Assembly: GCA_003248965.1 (NCBI GenBank) | Contig: QFQU01000018.1 | Location: 1-64,000 of the forward strand | DNA from: Brevundimonas sp. | GTDB taxonomy: Bacteria > Pseudomonadota > Alphaproteobacteria > Caulobacterales > Caulobacteraceae | Length of the DNA stretch: 64,000 nucleotides | Reading direction: 5' to 3' | Shown here: positions 44,339 through 52,273 of the stretch, piece after piece | Position numbering within the stretch: position 1 is the stretch's first letter | Layout: the number at the start of each line of letters is the position of its first letter | Program-made: the position numbers and the translations under genes | The notes under the pieces: model-generated | Database searches by the model: none | What the model was told of the DNA's origin: nothing | The model's input: the letters and a program-made list of their open reading frames with translations, nothing else

Positions 44339-45373
44339 ATGGCGGCGACAATCTACGATGTTGCGGCTTTAGCCGGAGTCTCCATCAAATCGGTCTCGCG
44401 CGTGTTGAACCGCGAGCCAAATGTCAGTGCGGCGTTGCAGGCAAAGGTCCAGGCGGCCGTCGAGAGCCTGGATTATCGTCCCAATCTGTCGGCTCGAACC
44501 CTGGCGGGCGCGTCGTCCTATCTGATCGCCGCCTTCGTGGACGCCGAACTGACGCTGGAGCACTGGCGCAGCGGGCGCGGGAACGACTACCTCAGTCGTC
44601 TGGAATTCGGCGCCTTGGTCGAATGTCGCAAGGCCGGATACCACCTGCTGGTCGAACTGGTGGACTACGGCTCGCCCAGCCTGGAGGCGCGCCTGGTGTC
44701 GCTGTTGCGGGCGCTGAGACCCGACGGCGTGCTGCTGACGCCGCCGAACTCGGACGATCCTCTGGTGCTGGACATTCTGGAGCGGGCGGGCACGCCTTTC
44801 GTGCGTCTGGGGGCCGAGCAGGACCTGGGACGCGGGATGCGGGTCTTTATGGATGATCGCCAGGCCGCCGCCGACATGACGACGCACCTGATTGCTCTAG
44901 GCCACCGCCGGATCGCCCTGGTCGCCGGTCCGGCCGCCTACGCCGCCAGCCAGGCGCGACGCGAGGGCTTCCTCGCGGCCTTGGCCGAGCACGATCTGAC
45001 CGTCGAACCGGATCTGCTGATCGAAGGCGACTTCACCTTCGAATCGGGTCGCCGGGCGGGGGAGACGCTGCTGAAGCGCCCGAATCGGCCGACCGCGATC
45101 TTCGCCAGCAACGACGATATGGCGCTGGGCGTGCTCAACGCAGCCGCTGCCCTCGGCGTCGCCGTGCCCGGAGGCGTTTCGGTCTGCGGCTTCGACGATA
45201 CGCCCAGTTCGATGCTCAGCACGCCGCCGCTGACGACCATCCGTCAGCCCGTCGCCGAGATGGCTGCTACCGCTACACGCATGCTGCTGGCTGGGGCTCG
45301 TGGACAGAAGGTCGAGGCCGAACAGGTGCCCTACGCCCTCGTGGAGCGGCTTTCGGCGCGAGCGCTCGTATGA
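44339..45373 (+). CDS. LacI-family transcriptional regulator of the glucan locus
   Basis: This 344-residue repressor has the N-terminal helix-turn-helix TIYDVAALAGVSIKSVSRVL and hinge YRPNLSARTLAG, then a periplasmic-binding-like effector domain (AFVDAELTLEHWR to CGFDDTPSSMLSTPPLTTI). The ATG at 44339 has AAGG five bases upstream; an ATG at 44327 would add four residues. The gene sits between divergent MFS/GH5 genes and a downstream receptor/GH3 pair. A perfect LacI-type palindrome lies 14 bases after its stop, making it the obvious local regulator. A sugar or oligosaccharide is the expected inducer. Confidence 0.92.
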   Translation: MAATIYDVAALAGVSIKSVSRVLNREPNVSAALQAKVQAAVESLDYRPNLSARTLAGASSYLIAAFVDAELTLEHWRSGRGNDYLSRLEFGALVECRKAGYHLLVELVDYGSPSLEARLVSLLRALRPDGVLLTPPNSDDPLVLDILERAGTPFVRLGAEQDLGRGMRVFMDDRQAAADMTTHLIALGHRRIALVAGPAAYAASQARREGFLAALAEHDLTVEPDLLIEGDFTFESGRRAGETLLKRPNRPTAIFASNDDMALGVLNAAAALGVAVPGGVSVCGFDDTPSSMLSTPPLTTIRQPVAEMAATATRMLLAGARGQKVEAEQVPYALVERLSARALV

Positions 45374-45386
45374 ATTTCGAGAAGCG

Positions 45387-45402
45387 TTGACAGCGCTGTC
45401 AA
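45387..45402. promoter_or_regulatory. LacI-family operator upstream of receptor gene
   Basis: TTGACAGCGCTGTCAA is a perfect 16-bp palindrome with the central CG typical of LacI/GalR sites. It lies between the regulator and the receptor, 90 bases upstream of the receptor ATG, and its left half doubles as a -35-like TTGACA. No full second copy was seen in the 44216-44338 divergent region. Confidence 0.8.
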
Positions 45403-45492
45403 ATCCGGTCAGGTTCACGCTCGAAACAGGCGCGGCTTCAACGCGTCTTCACATGGAGCCCTGGAGAACAGGGGCCGCGGGGAGGGTAAGCT

Positions 45493-48201
45493 ATGATCCA
45501 TTTCAGACATTCGCTTCTGCTTGGGTGCGCGACATTGGCGATCGCGGCCGCGACGGCGCCGGCTTGGGCCCAGAGCGCCCCGCCGGCCGATTCCGACCAG
45601 AAGGCCTCTGAGGTCGACGAGGTGGTGGTCACGGCCGAGCGCCGGACCCAGTCGTTGCAGAACTACGCCGGCGTGGCGCAGGCGATCTCGGGCCAGGATC
45701 TGCGCGCCGTCGGCATCGATCAGATCGAAGATCTGCAATCGGCCGTGCCGGGCCTGTCGATCGCCAACCAGGAAGGCAACGTCCAAATCTATATCCGGGG
45801 CGTGGGCACGGCGAACAACACCGAATTGGGCGACCCGTCGGCGGCTACGCACCTGAACGGCGCCTATCTGCCTCGCCCGCGCGGCCTGGGCGGCATGTTC
45901 TTCGACATCGCCCGCGTCGAGATCGCCAAGGGACCGCAAGGCACGCTGCGCGGGCGCAACGCCGTCGCAGGCACATTGAACATCATCCCCAACATGCCGC
46001 GCCTGGGCGAGAGGTCGGGCTATCTCCAAGGTGAAGTCGGCACGCTGGAAACCACGGGTTACGAGGCTGCCGCCAACCTGCCGATCGGCGACGATCAGGC
46101 GCTGCGTCTGGCGGTCTATGGCGTGGATCGCGGCACAGCCTACAAGAATGTGGGCAACGACCAATCCCTGGATCCTACCGGCATTCAGCAACTGTTCTCG
46201 GCGCGCGCCACCTATCTGTACCAGCCGAACGACCGCTTCCGCCTGAGCCTGATGGGCGATTACGAATCCGAGCGCGGCACCGGCTATCCCGCCACCAATA
46301 TTCGCAACGGTCTGGTCAACGGCGGCACGCCGGATCAGCTGGAACTGCGCGAGGTTCTGTATCGCGGGCCGCAAGGCCTGGTGGAGAACGACAATTGGGG
46401 CCTGGCGCTTAACGCGTCATACGACTTCGGCCCCGCCGTGCTGGAATATTCCGCCAGCCGACGCAGCGTGGACTACTATCAGGTCAACGCCTCCAACGAG
46501 GGCGTCGTTCGCCCGGGCTACGGCGCAGCCGACGTGGATTATGACAACTTCGGCACTCAATACTGGCTGACCCTGTCGAAGTCGGACATTCATGAGCTGC
46601 GGCTGTCCTCTCCCGCCGACTCGAAGGCCGTTTGGTCTGCGGGCCTGTTCTATTTCAAGGAAGAGCAAGAAGTCGGCTACCTGTCTCTCGTGGACAAGGG
46701 GATGTTCTATTCGGGTACTGAGTTCACCTTTCCCGACGTTCACTCCGACTCCTTCGCCGCCTACGTCGATGTCACCTATCCCGTGACCGACCAACTGCGG
46801 ATCAAGGGCGGTTTCCGCTACACCGAAGAGAACAAGTCCAGGAACGGCATCGGCGGTAACTGGTCGCTGGGTCTGGGATCGGAAGGCTACGGCTGCTGCT
46901 TCACCACGCGCCTGGGCACCGAGGGTTTCCGGCCGATCTTCACGGGACGCGCCAGCTACGCCGCGCCGACGAACAACCAGGAGGCGGCGCGGTATTTCCT
47001 GGGCGCCTTCACGCCTGGCGCGCGCGACACCTTCCTGGACCAGATCGCCGGCGTCGCCGACGGCTCGCGGCCGAACGGAACCTGCGTGAATCGTCCGGAC
47101 ACCCAGCCCGCCTATGGCGGACAGGTCTGCCCGGCCAACGGCCAGCACAGCTTCTTCCAGATCACCGCGCCGGGCGCCCAGGTCGGCTCCTACGAGGACT
47201 CGTTCAACGACTACCGCGTCGGCTTCGAATATGACCTGACGGCCGACAATCTGTTCTACGGCGCGATCTCGACCGGGCATAAATCGGGCGGCTTCAACGA
47301 CACGATCACCGTCAACGGCGTGCAGACGGCGCCGACCTTCGCGCCCGAGGCCGTTACGCTGTACGAACTGGGAACCAAGAACACCTTCCGGCCCGCGACC
47401 GGCCGGATCGACCTGAACGCCAACGTTTTCTACTATGACTATTCGGATCAGGTGTTCCAGACGCTGGTGTCGCTGGGGACGGGGCCGAACAACGCCAGCG
47501 CGGGCTTCTCGCAGCAGAACATCAACGTCGCCCAGTCGACCATCAAGGGCTTCGAGGTCGAGACCCGTTTCGATCTTCCGCACCGGACGCGTCTGGACGT
47601 CATCGCCGCCTATATCGACGCCAAGGCCGACACTGGCGCCCTGACCGACACGCGCGGGACCGATTACGCCGACGGCACGCCGAACTTCAATATCGACATC
47701 GCCGGCAACGAGCTGCCGAACGTTTCTAAGGTGAACCTGAACGCCCACCTTCAGACTACGGCGGACGTCTTCGGCGGCCGCGCCGACTTCCATCTGCTGG
47801 CCAACTATCGGTCGTCCTACTACCTGAACATCTACAATGAGAGCCCGGTGATCCAGTTCACCGCGCGGCCGACGGACGCCGCCGGCCAGGCCGCCTACGA
47901 CGCCTTCAAGGCTTCGATGGAAGGAACGACCGTCAATCCGAACGCGCCGCCGGCCAGCCCTTATCTGCGCAGCACCGAAGCGCGCGAGGGCGGTTTCTGG
48001 GCGCGCCAGGGCGGCTATGTGACGGTCAATCTGGGCGCCGGATGGGAGACGTCGAACGGCCGTTATCGTCTGGAAGCCTATGTGAACAACGTGTTCGACA
48101 AGACGGTGGTCGACAAGCAACTGGTGTCGGATCAGGTGGTCAACGTTCTGTTCCTGAACCAGGCGCGCACGGCAGGCTTGCGTCTGCGGGCCAACTTCTA
48201 A
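45493..48201 (+). CDS. TonB-dependent receptor for glucan oligosaccharides
   Basis: This 902-residue outer-membrane receptor has a signal peptide ending AWAQS, the TonB box VDEVVVTAERRTQSLQ, a plug with IYIRGVGTANN and VEIAKGPQGTLRGRNAVAGTL, and a barrel ending AGLRLRANF. It has GGAGG about 7 bases before the ATG. The upstream LacI operator and the downstream GH3 gene identify it as the likely importer of beta-gluco-oligosaccharides. That role follows from context, since receptor sequence alone does not define the ligand. A strong stem-loop terminator begins 14 bases after its stop. Confidence 0.88.
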   Translation: MIHFRHSLLLGCATLAIAAATAPAWAQSAPPADSDQKASEVDEVVVTAERRTQSLQNYAGVAQAISGQDLRAVGIDQIEDLQSAVPGLSIANQEGNVQIYIRGVGTANNTELGDPSAATHLNGAYLPRPRGLGGMFFDIARVEIAKGPQGTLRGRNAVAGTLNIIPNMPRLGERSGYLQGEVGTLETTGYEAAANLPIGDDQALRLAVYGVDRGTAYKNVGNDQSLDPTGIQQLFSARATYLYQPNDRFRLSLMGDYESERGTGYPATNIRNGLVNGGTPDQLELREVLYRGPQGLVENDNWGLALNASYDFGPAVLEYSASRRSVDYYQVNASNEGVVRPGYGAADVDYDNFGTQYWLTLSKSDIHELRLSSPADSKAVWSAGLFYFKEEQEVGYLSLVDKGMFYSGTEFTFPDVHSDSFAAYVDVTYPVTDQLRIKGGFRYTEENKSRNGIGGNWSLGLGSEGYGCCFTTRLGTEGFRPIFTGRASYAAPTNNQEAARYFLGAFTPGARDTFLDQIAGVADGSRPNGTCVNRPDTQPAYGGQVCPANGQHSFFQITAPGAQVGSYEDSFNDYRVGFEYDLTADNLFYGAISTGHKSGGFNDTITVNGVQTAPTFAPEAVTLYELGTKNTFRPATGRIDLNANVFYYDYSDQVFQTLVSLGTGPNNASAGFSQQNINVAQSTIKGFEVETRFDLPHRTRLDVIAAYIDAKADTGALTDTRGTDYADGTPNFNIDIAGNELPNVSKVNLNAHLQTTADVFGGRADFHLLANYRSSYYLNIYNESPVIQFTARPTDAAGQAAYDAFKASMEGTTVNPNAPPASPYLRSTEAREGGFWARQGGYVTVNLGAGWETSNGRYRLEAYVNNVFDKTVVDKQLVSDQVVNVLFLNQARTAGLRLRANF

Positions 48202-48214
48202 ACTCCTGAGCCTG

Positions 48215-48253
48215 GGGCGGCGCGGGGCTTGAGCGCCGCGCCGCCCGTTTTTT
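48215..48253 (+). terminator. Strong intrinsic terminator between receptor and GH3 genes
   Basis: An 11-bp perfect stem (GGGCGGCGCGG at 48215-48225 with CCGCGCCGCCC at 48236-48246) closes a 10-base loop and is followed by G and six T. It ends only 17 bases before the GH3 ATG, so GH3 expression must come from read-through or a promoter overlapping the stem. Confidence 0.85.
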
Positions 48254-48269
48254 CGCCTTGAGGTTCCGT

Positions 48270-50783
48270 ATGCCCTCGTCCCGTCGCATGCTCGTGTCCG
48301 CTCTAGCCGTTGCGGCGGTCCTTTCGGGGGGCGCTGGCGCGACCCACGCCCAGACCGCGACGACCCAGGCTATTCCGGCCGCGGCCCGGGCGAATCCGGC
48401 CCTTTGGCCCGCCGCCGCCAGCCCAGCCGCGATCACGGACGCGCGCACCGAAGCCTTCATCGGCGATCTGATGGCGCGGATGACGCTGGAAGAGAAGGTC
48501 GGTCAGATCATCCAGGCCGACATCGCCTCGATCACGCCGGCCGACCTCGCCGTCTATCCGATCGGCTCCATCCTGGCGGGGGGAAACTCTGCGCCCGGCG
48601 GAGATGAACGGGCGCCGTTGGAGGCCTGGGTCGCCCTGTCGCGGGCCTTCCGCACGGCCGCCGCAGAACGGCCGGGCGCGGCGATTCCGCTGATGTTCGG
48701 CATCGACGCCGTGCACGGACACAACAACATCGTCGGCGCGACCCTGTTTCCGCACAACATCGGCCTGGGCGCGGCGCGCGATCCGGATCTGATCCGGCGG
48801 ATCGGCGCGGCCACCGCCCAGGAAGTCGCCGCATCCGGCGCCGACTGGACCTTCGGCCCCACCCTGGCGACCCCTCGCAACGACCGCTGGGGGCGCGCCT
48901 ACGAAGGCTATTCGGAAAGCCCGGAGATCGTGGCCGCCTATGCCGGTCCGATGACCCTGGGTCTTCAGGGCGAACTGGTGTCCGGTCGTCCGCTGTCGGC
49001 GGACCACATCGCCGGTTCGGCTAAGCACTTCCTGGCCGATGGCGGCACTGAAGGCGGTGCGGACCAGGGAGACGCGGTCATTTCCGAAGAGGAACTGATC
49101 GCCGTCCACGCCCAGGGCTATTTGCCGGCCATCGACGCCGGCGTCCTGACGGTCATGGCGTCCTTCTCCAGCTGGAACGGCGTAAAGACGACCGGCAACC
49201 CCTCGCTGCTGACAGACGTGCTGAAGTCCCGCATGGGCTTCAAGGGCTTCGTCGTGGGAGACTGGAACGCCCACGGCCAGATTCCGGGCTGCAGCAACGA
49301 AAGCTGCGCCCAGGCCATCAACGCCGGTTTGGACATGTTCATGGCGCCCGACAGCTGGCGCGGCCTCTATGCGAACACCCTGGCCCAGGCGCGCGCCGGC
49401 CAGATTTCGGCCGCGCGTCTGGACGACGCCGTTCGTCGCATCCTGCGGGTCAAGGTCAAGCTAGGCGTCTTCGATCGCGATCGCGCACTGGAAGGCCGGA
49501 CGGACGTTCTGGGGTCGCCCGACCACCGTGCGCTGGCCCGCGAGGCGGTGCGCAAGTCGCTGGTCCTGCTCAAGAACGAAGGCGGCGTCCTGCCGATCCG
49601 GCCGGGCGCGCGCGTGCTGGTCGCCGGCGCCGCGGATTCGATCGGCCAAGCCTCGGGCGGCTGGACGGTGACGTGGCAGGGCGCCGACACCACCAACGCG
49701 GACTTCCCCGGCGGGACCTCGATCTGGTCTGGTCTGCAGGCGGCGGTCGCGGCCGCCGGAGGCGTCGCCGACCTGCGGCCCGACGGCGACTATGTCGAAC
49801 GCCCCGATGTGGCGGTGGTCGTCTTCGGAGAGACGCCATACGCCGAATTCCAGGGCGACATCGAGACCCTGGATTTCGCTCCCGAGGAGCCTCTGGCGCT
49901 GCTGCGCCGGCTGAAGGCGGCGGGTATTCCCACGGTGTCGGTCTTCCTCAGCGGCCGCCCGTTGTGGACCAATCCCGAGATCAACGCCTCCGACGCCTTT
50001 GTCGCCGCCTGGTTGCCGGGAACGGAGGGCGCGGGCGTGGCCGACGTCCTGGTCGCGGGTCCAGACGGCCGCGCGCCGTTCGATTTCACCGGGCGGCTGT
50101 CCTTTTCCTGGCCCAAGACGGCGGATCAGGACGTGCTGAACGTCGGCGAGCCCGGATACGATCCGCAGTTCGCCTATGGATACGGCCTGAGCTACGCCCG
50201 GCCGGCCCAGGTGGGGACCTTGGCGGAAGACCCCGGTCGCGTCGTGGTGCGCGGCAACCTGGACGGCTATTTCCGTGACGGGCGGGTGCTGGCGCCGTGG
50301 TCTCTGATACTGAGGGACGATGGCGGCGACGCCAGGGTGGGACAACGGCTTGCGGCTTCCAGTCCCCGGGCCAACCTGTCCGTCCGCGCCACCGACGGCT
50401 CGGCCCAGGAAAGCGCCATGGCTCTGACCTTCTCCGGTCCGGCGCAGGCGGTGATCTTCGGTCAGCCCGTCGATCTTTCGCGTCAGCGCAACGGCGACAT
50501 GGTCCTGGCCTTCTCCGCCCGGTTGGACGCCGTGCCGACCGGCCCGGTCGAACTTGGTTTTGGACAGGACCGGATCGACATCGCCCCGCTGCTGGCGCAG
50601 GGCCGGGTCGGCGAATGGCGGCAGATCAGGGTCCGGCTGGCCTGTTTCGATGCGGCGCGCGCCGACGTCGCGGCGGTCGAGACGCCGTTCGTCCTGGCCT
50701 CGACGACGCCGCTGGCGCTGTCGCTGGCCGACATCCGCCTGGTCAGTCACGACACGGAGGCGACCTGTCCCGTCAAGCGGTAA
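48270..50783 (+). CDS. Secreted GH3 exo-beta-glucanase / beta-glucosidase
   Basis: This 837-residue exported enzyme resembles exo-1,3/1,4-beta-glucanases (ExoP type). The ATG at 48270 follows GAGG; the signal peptide ends THAQ. The first GH3 domain contains MTLEEKVGQIIQADI, GIDAVHGHNNIVGATLFPHN, SAKHFLADGGTEGG and the nucleophile Asp331 in FVVGDWNAHGQ. The second has KSLVLLKNEGGVLPI, GWTVTWQG and FGETPYAEFQGD. A C-terminal beta-sandwich region follows FAYGYGLSYA. It would release glucose from glucan oligomers in the periplasm. It is the last gene of the LacI-linked locus. Confidence 0.93.
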   Translation: MPSSRRMLVSALAVAAVLSGGAGATHAQTATTQAIPAAARANPALWPAAASPAAITDARTEAFIGDLMARMTLEEKVGQIIQADIASITPADLAVYPIGSILAGGNSAPGGDERAPLEAWVALSRAFRTAAAERPGAAIPLMFGIDAVHGHNNIVGATLFPHNIGLGAARDPDLIRRIGAATAQEVAASGADWTFGPTLATPRNDRWGRAYEGYSESPEIVAAYAGPMTLGLQGELVSGRPLSADHIAGSAKHFLADGGTEGGADQGDAVISEEELIAVHAQGYLPAIDAGVLTVMASFSSWNGVKTTGNPSLLTDVLKSRMGFKGFVVGDWNAHGQIPGCSNESCAQAINAGLDMFMAPDSWRGLYANTLAQARAGQISAARLDDAVRRILRVKVKLGVFDRDRALEGRTDVLGSPDHRALAREAVRKSLVLLKNEGGVLPIRPGARVLVAGAADSIGQASGGWTVTWQGADTTNADFPGGTSIWSGLQAAVAAAGGVADLRPDGDYVERPDVAVVVFGETPYAEFQGDIETLDFAPEEPLALLRRLKAAGIPTVSVFLSGRPLWTNPEINASDAFVAAWLPGTEGAGVADVLVAGPDGRAPFDFTGRLSFSWPKTADQDVLNVGEPGYDPQFAYGYGLSYARPAQVGTLAEDPGRVVVRGNLDGYFRDGRVLAPWSLILRDDGGDARVGQRLAASSPRANLSVRATDGSAQESAMALTFSGPAQAVIFGQPVDLSRQRNGDMVLAFSARLDAVPTGPVELGFGQDRIDIAPLLAQGRVGEWRQIRVRLACFDAARADVAAVETPFVLASTTPLALSLADIRLVSHDTEATCPVKR

Positions 50784-50887
50784 TGGCCGAGCGCGTCGTC
50801 CGGATTTCCGGATTGGAAGACTCAATTCATTTGCCTGACGCCCGGTCATGATGATCCTGTCGCTCCAACAACGGCGAGGAGCGACGG

Positions 50888-52273
50888 ATGCGGTTTGACG
50901 GACAGGTGGCGATCGTTACGGGCGCCGGCGGTGGTCTGGGGCGCGAGCACGCCCTGGCGCTGGCGGCGCGTGGGGCCAAGGTGGTGGTCAACGATCTGGG
51001 CGGAGCGCGCGACGGCTCGGGCGGATCGGCCACGGCGGCCGAGGCCGTGGTCGCCGAGATCGAGGCCGCGGGCGGCGAGGCGATGGCCAATGCGGCCTCC
51101 GTCACGGACTTCGCCGCCGTACAGGCCATGGTCGATCAGGTCATGGCCAAGTGGGGCCGCATCGATATTCTGGTGAACAACGCCGGGGTGCTGCGCGACA
51201 AGAGCTTCGCCAAGATGGAGCTGGACGACTTCCGCTTCGTCGTCGACGTGCACCTGATGGGGGCGGTCAACTGCACCAAGGCGGTGTGGGAGATCATGCG
51301 GGCGCAGAATTACGGCCGCATCGTCATGACCACCTCGTCCTCGGGCCTCTACGGCAATTTCGGTCAGGCGAACTATGGCGCGGCCAAGATGGCGCTGGTA
51401 GGATTGATGCAGACCCTGGCGATCGAGGGGGCCAAGAACGACATCCGCGTCAACTGCCTCGCGCCGACCGCCCACACCCGCATGACCGAGGACCTTGGCG
51501 CGGCCTTGCCGCTGGAGGCGCTGGCCCCGGCGCTGGTGACGCCCGGCCTGCTGTATCTGGTCAGCAAGGACGCTCCGACCCGTGCGATCCTGGCGGCCGG
51601 CGCCGGCGGCTTTGAACGCGCCTATGTCACCCTGACCCAGGGCGACTTCATCGTGGGGCCGGAAGCGCCCGAACAGGTGGCGGCGCGGTTCGACGCCATC
51701 TCCGATCGCGACGGCGAGATCGTGCCCGACATGGGCGCCGCCCAGGGCATGATCGAACTGACCAAGCGCAGAAGGCCCACACGTCCTGACGACGTCGTGG
51801 TTTCAGGGCCGGGCGGCGATCTTCGGATCGTCCGCTCGATCTGTCCGAAGCAGGAACAGCGCGCCATAGAGAGCGGCCAGGCCCGTCAGCAGGGCGACGC
51901 GCGGCCAGCTCTCGGCCAGACTGGCCCCCATGGCGTTGAAGCCGACGAAGGCAGGCACGGCGGCGGTCGAAGGCGACAGGTGCGCCAGCCAGACCAGGGG
52001 CTGAGGCATCATGAAGTGAGGCCAGGCCGAGCCTGCCAGAAAGAACAGCGGCGCGGACGTTCCCACCAGAACCTGAAGCACCCGTTCATGGCGGTCGAAC
52101 AGGCCGCCCAGCCAGAGGCCCAGCGCCGAGACGGCGGCGGCGAAGAGGGGCGCGGTCACGAGGACGCCGGTCATGTCGCCGCCACGCGGGTAGTCCTGAA
52201 CCCAGAAGACGAAGCCGAAATAGAGCAGGGTCGACAGGGTTCCGATGAGAGTCAGCGCCGCCCAGAGCCCTAG
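50888..52273 (+). CDS. Short-chain dehydrogenase/reductase with read-through C-terminus
   Basis: The first 300 or so residues form a complete classical SDR: the cofactor motif TGAGGGLGRE at residues 12-21, VNDLGGARDG, NNAGVLRD, and the catalytic SSSGLYGNFGQANYGAAK (Tyr-x3-Lys). It resembles the SDR domain of peroxisomal multifunctional-enzyme-2-like 3-hydroxyacyl-CoA dehydrogenases. The frame then stays open about 155 residues further, into DNA that encodes the convergent ABC-2 permease on the other strand. The extension is Gln/Arg/Gly-rich and looks like antisense sequence. A TGA at 51787-51789 in another frame would end the protein at about 299 residues, so a lost stop or frameshift is likely. 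The ribosome site is GAGGAG. Confidence 0.78.
   Translation: MRFDGQVAIVTGAGGGLGREHALALAARGAKVVVNDLGGARDGSGGSATAAEAVVAEIEAAGGEAMANAASVTDFAAVQAMVDQVMAKWGRIDILVNNAGVLRDKSFAKMELDDFRFVVDVHLMGAVNCTKAVWEIMRAQNYGRIVMTTSSSGLYGNFGQANYGAAKMALVGLMQTLAIEGAKNDIRVNCLAPTAHTRMTEDLGAALPLEALAPALVTPGLLYLVSKDAPTRAILAAGAGGFERAYVTLTQGDFIVGPEAPEQVAARFDAISDRDGEIVPDMGAAQGMIELTKRRRPTRPDDVVVSGPGGDLRIVRSICPKQEQRAIESGQARQQGDARPALGQTGPHGVEADEGRHGGGRRRQVRQPDQGLRHHEVRPGRACQKEQRRGRSHQNLKHPFMAVEQAAQPEAQRRDGGGEEGRGHEDAGHVAATRVVLNPEDEAEIEQGRQGSDESQRRPEP

Noticed and set aside
46417..48120. 567-codon minus-strand frame inside the glucan receptor gene
   Set aside because: It is antisense to an intact TonB receptor with no domain signal.
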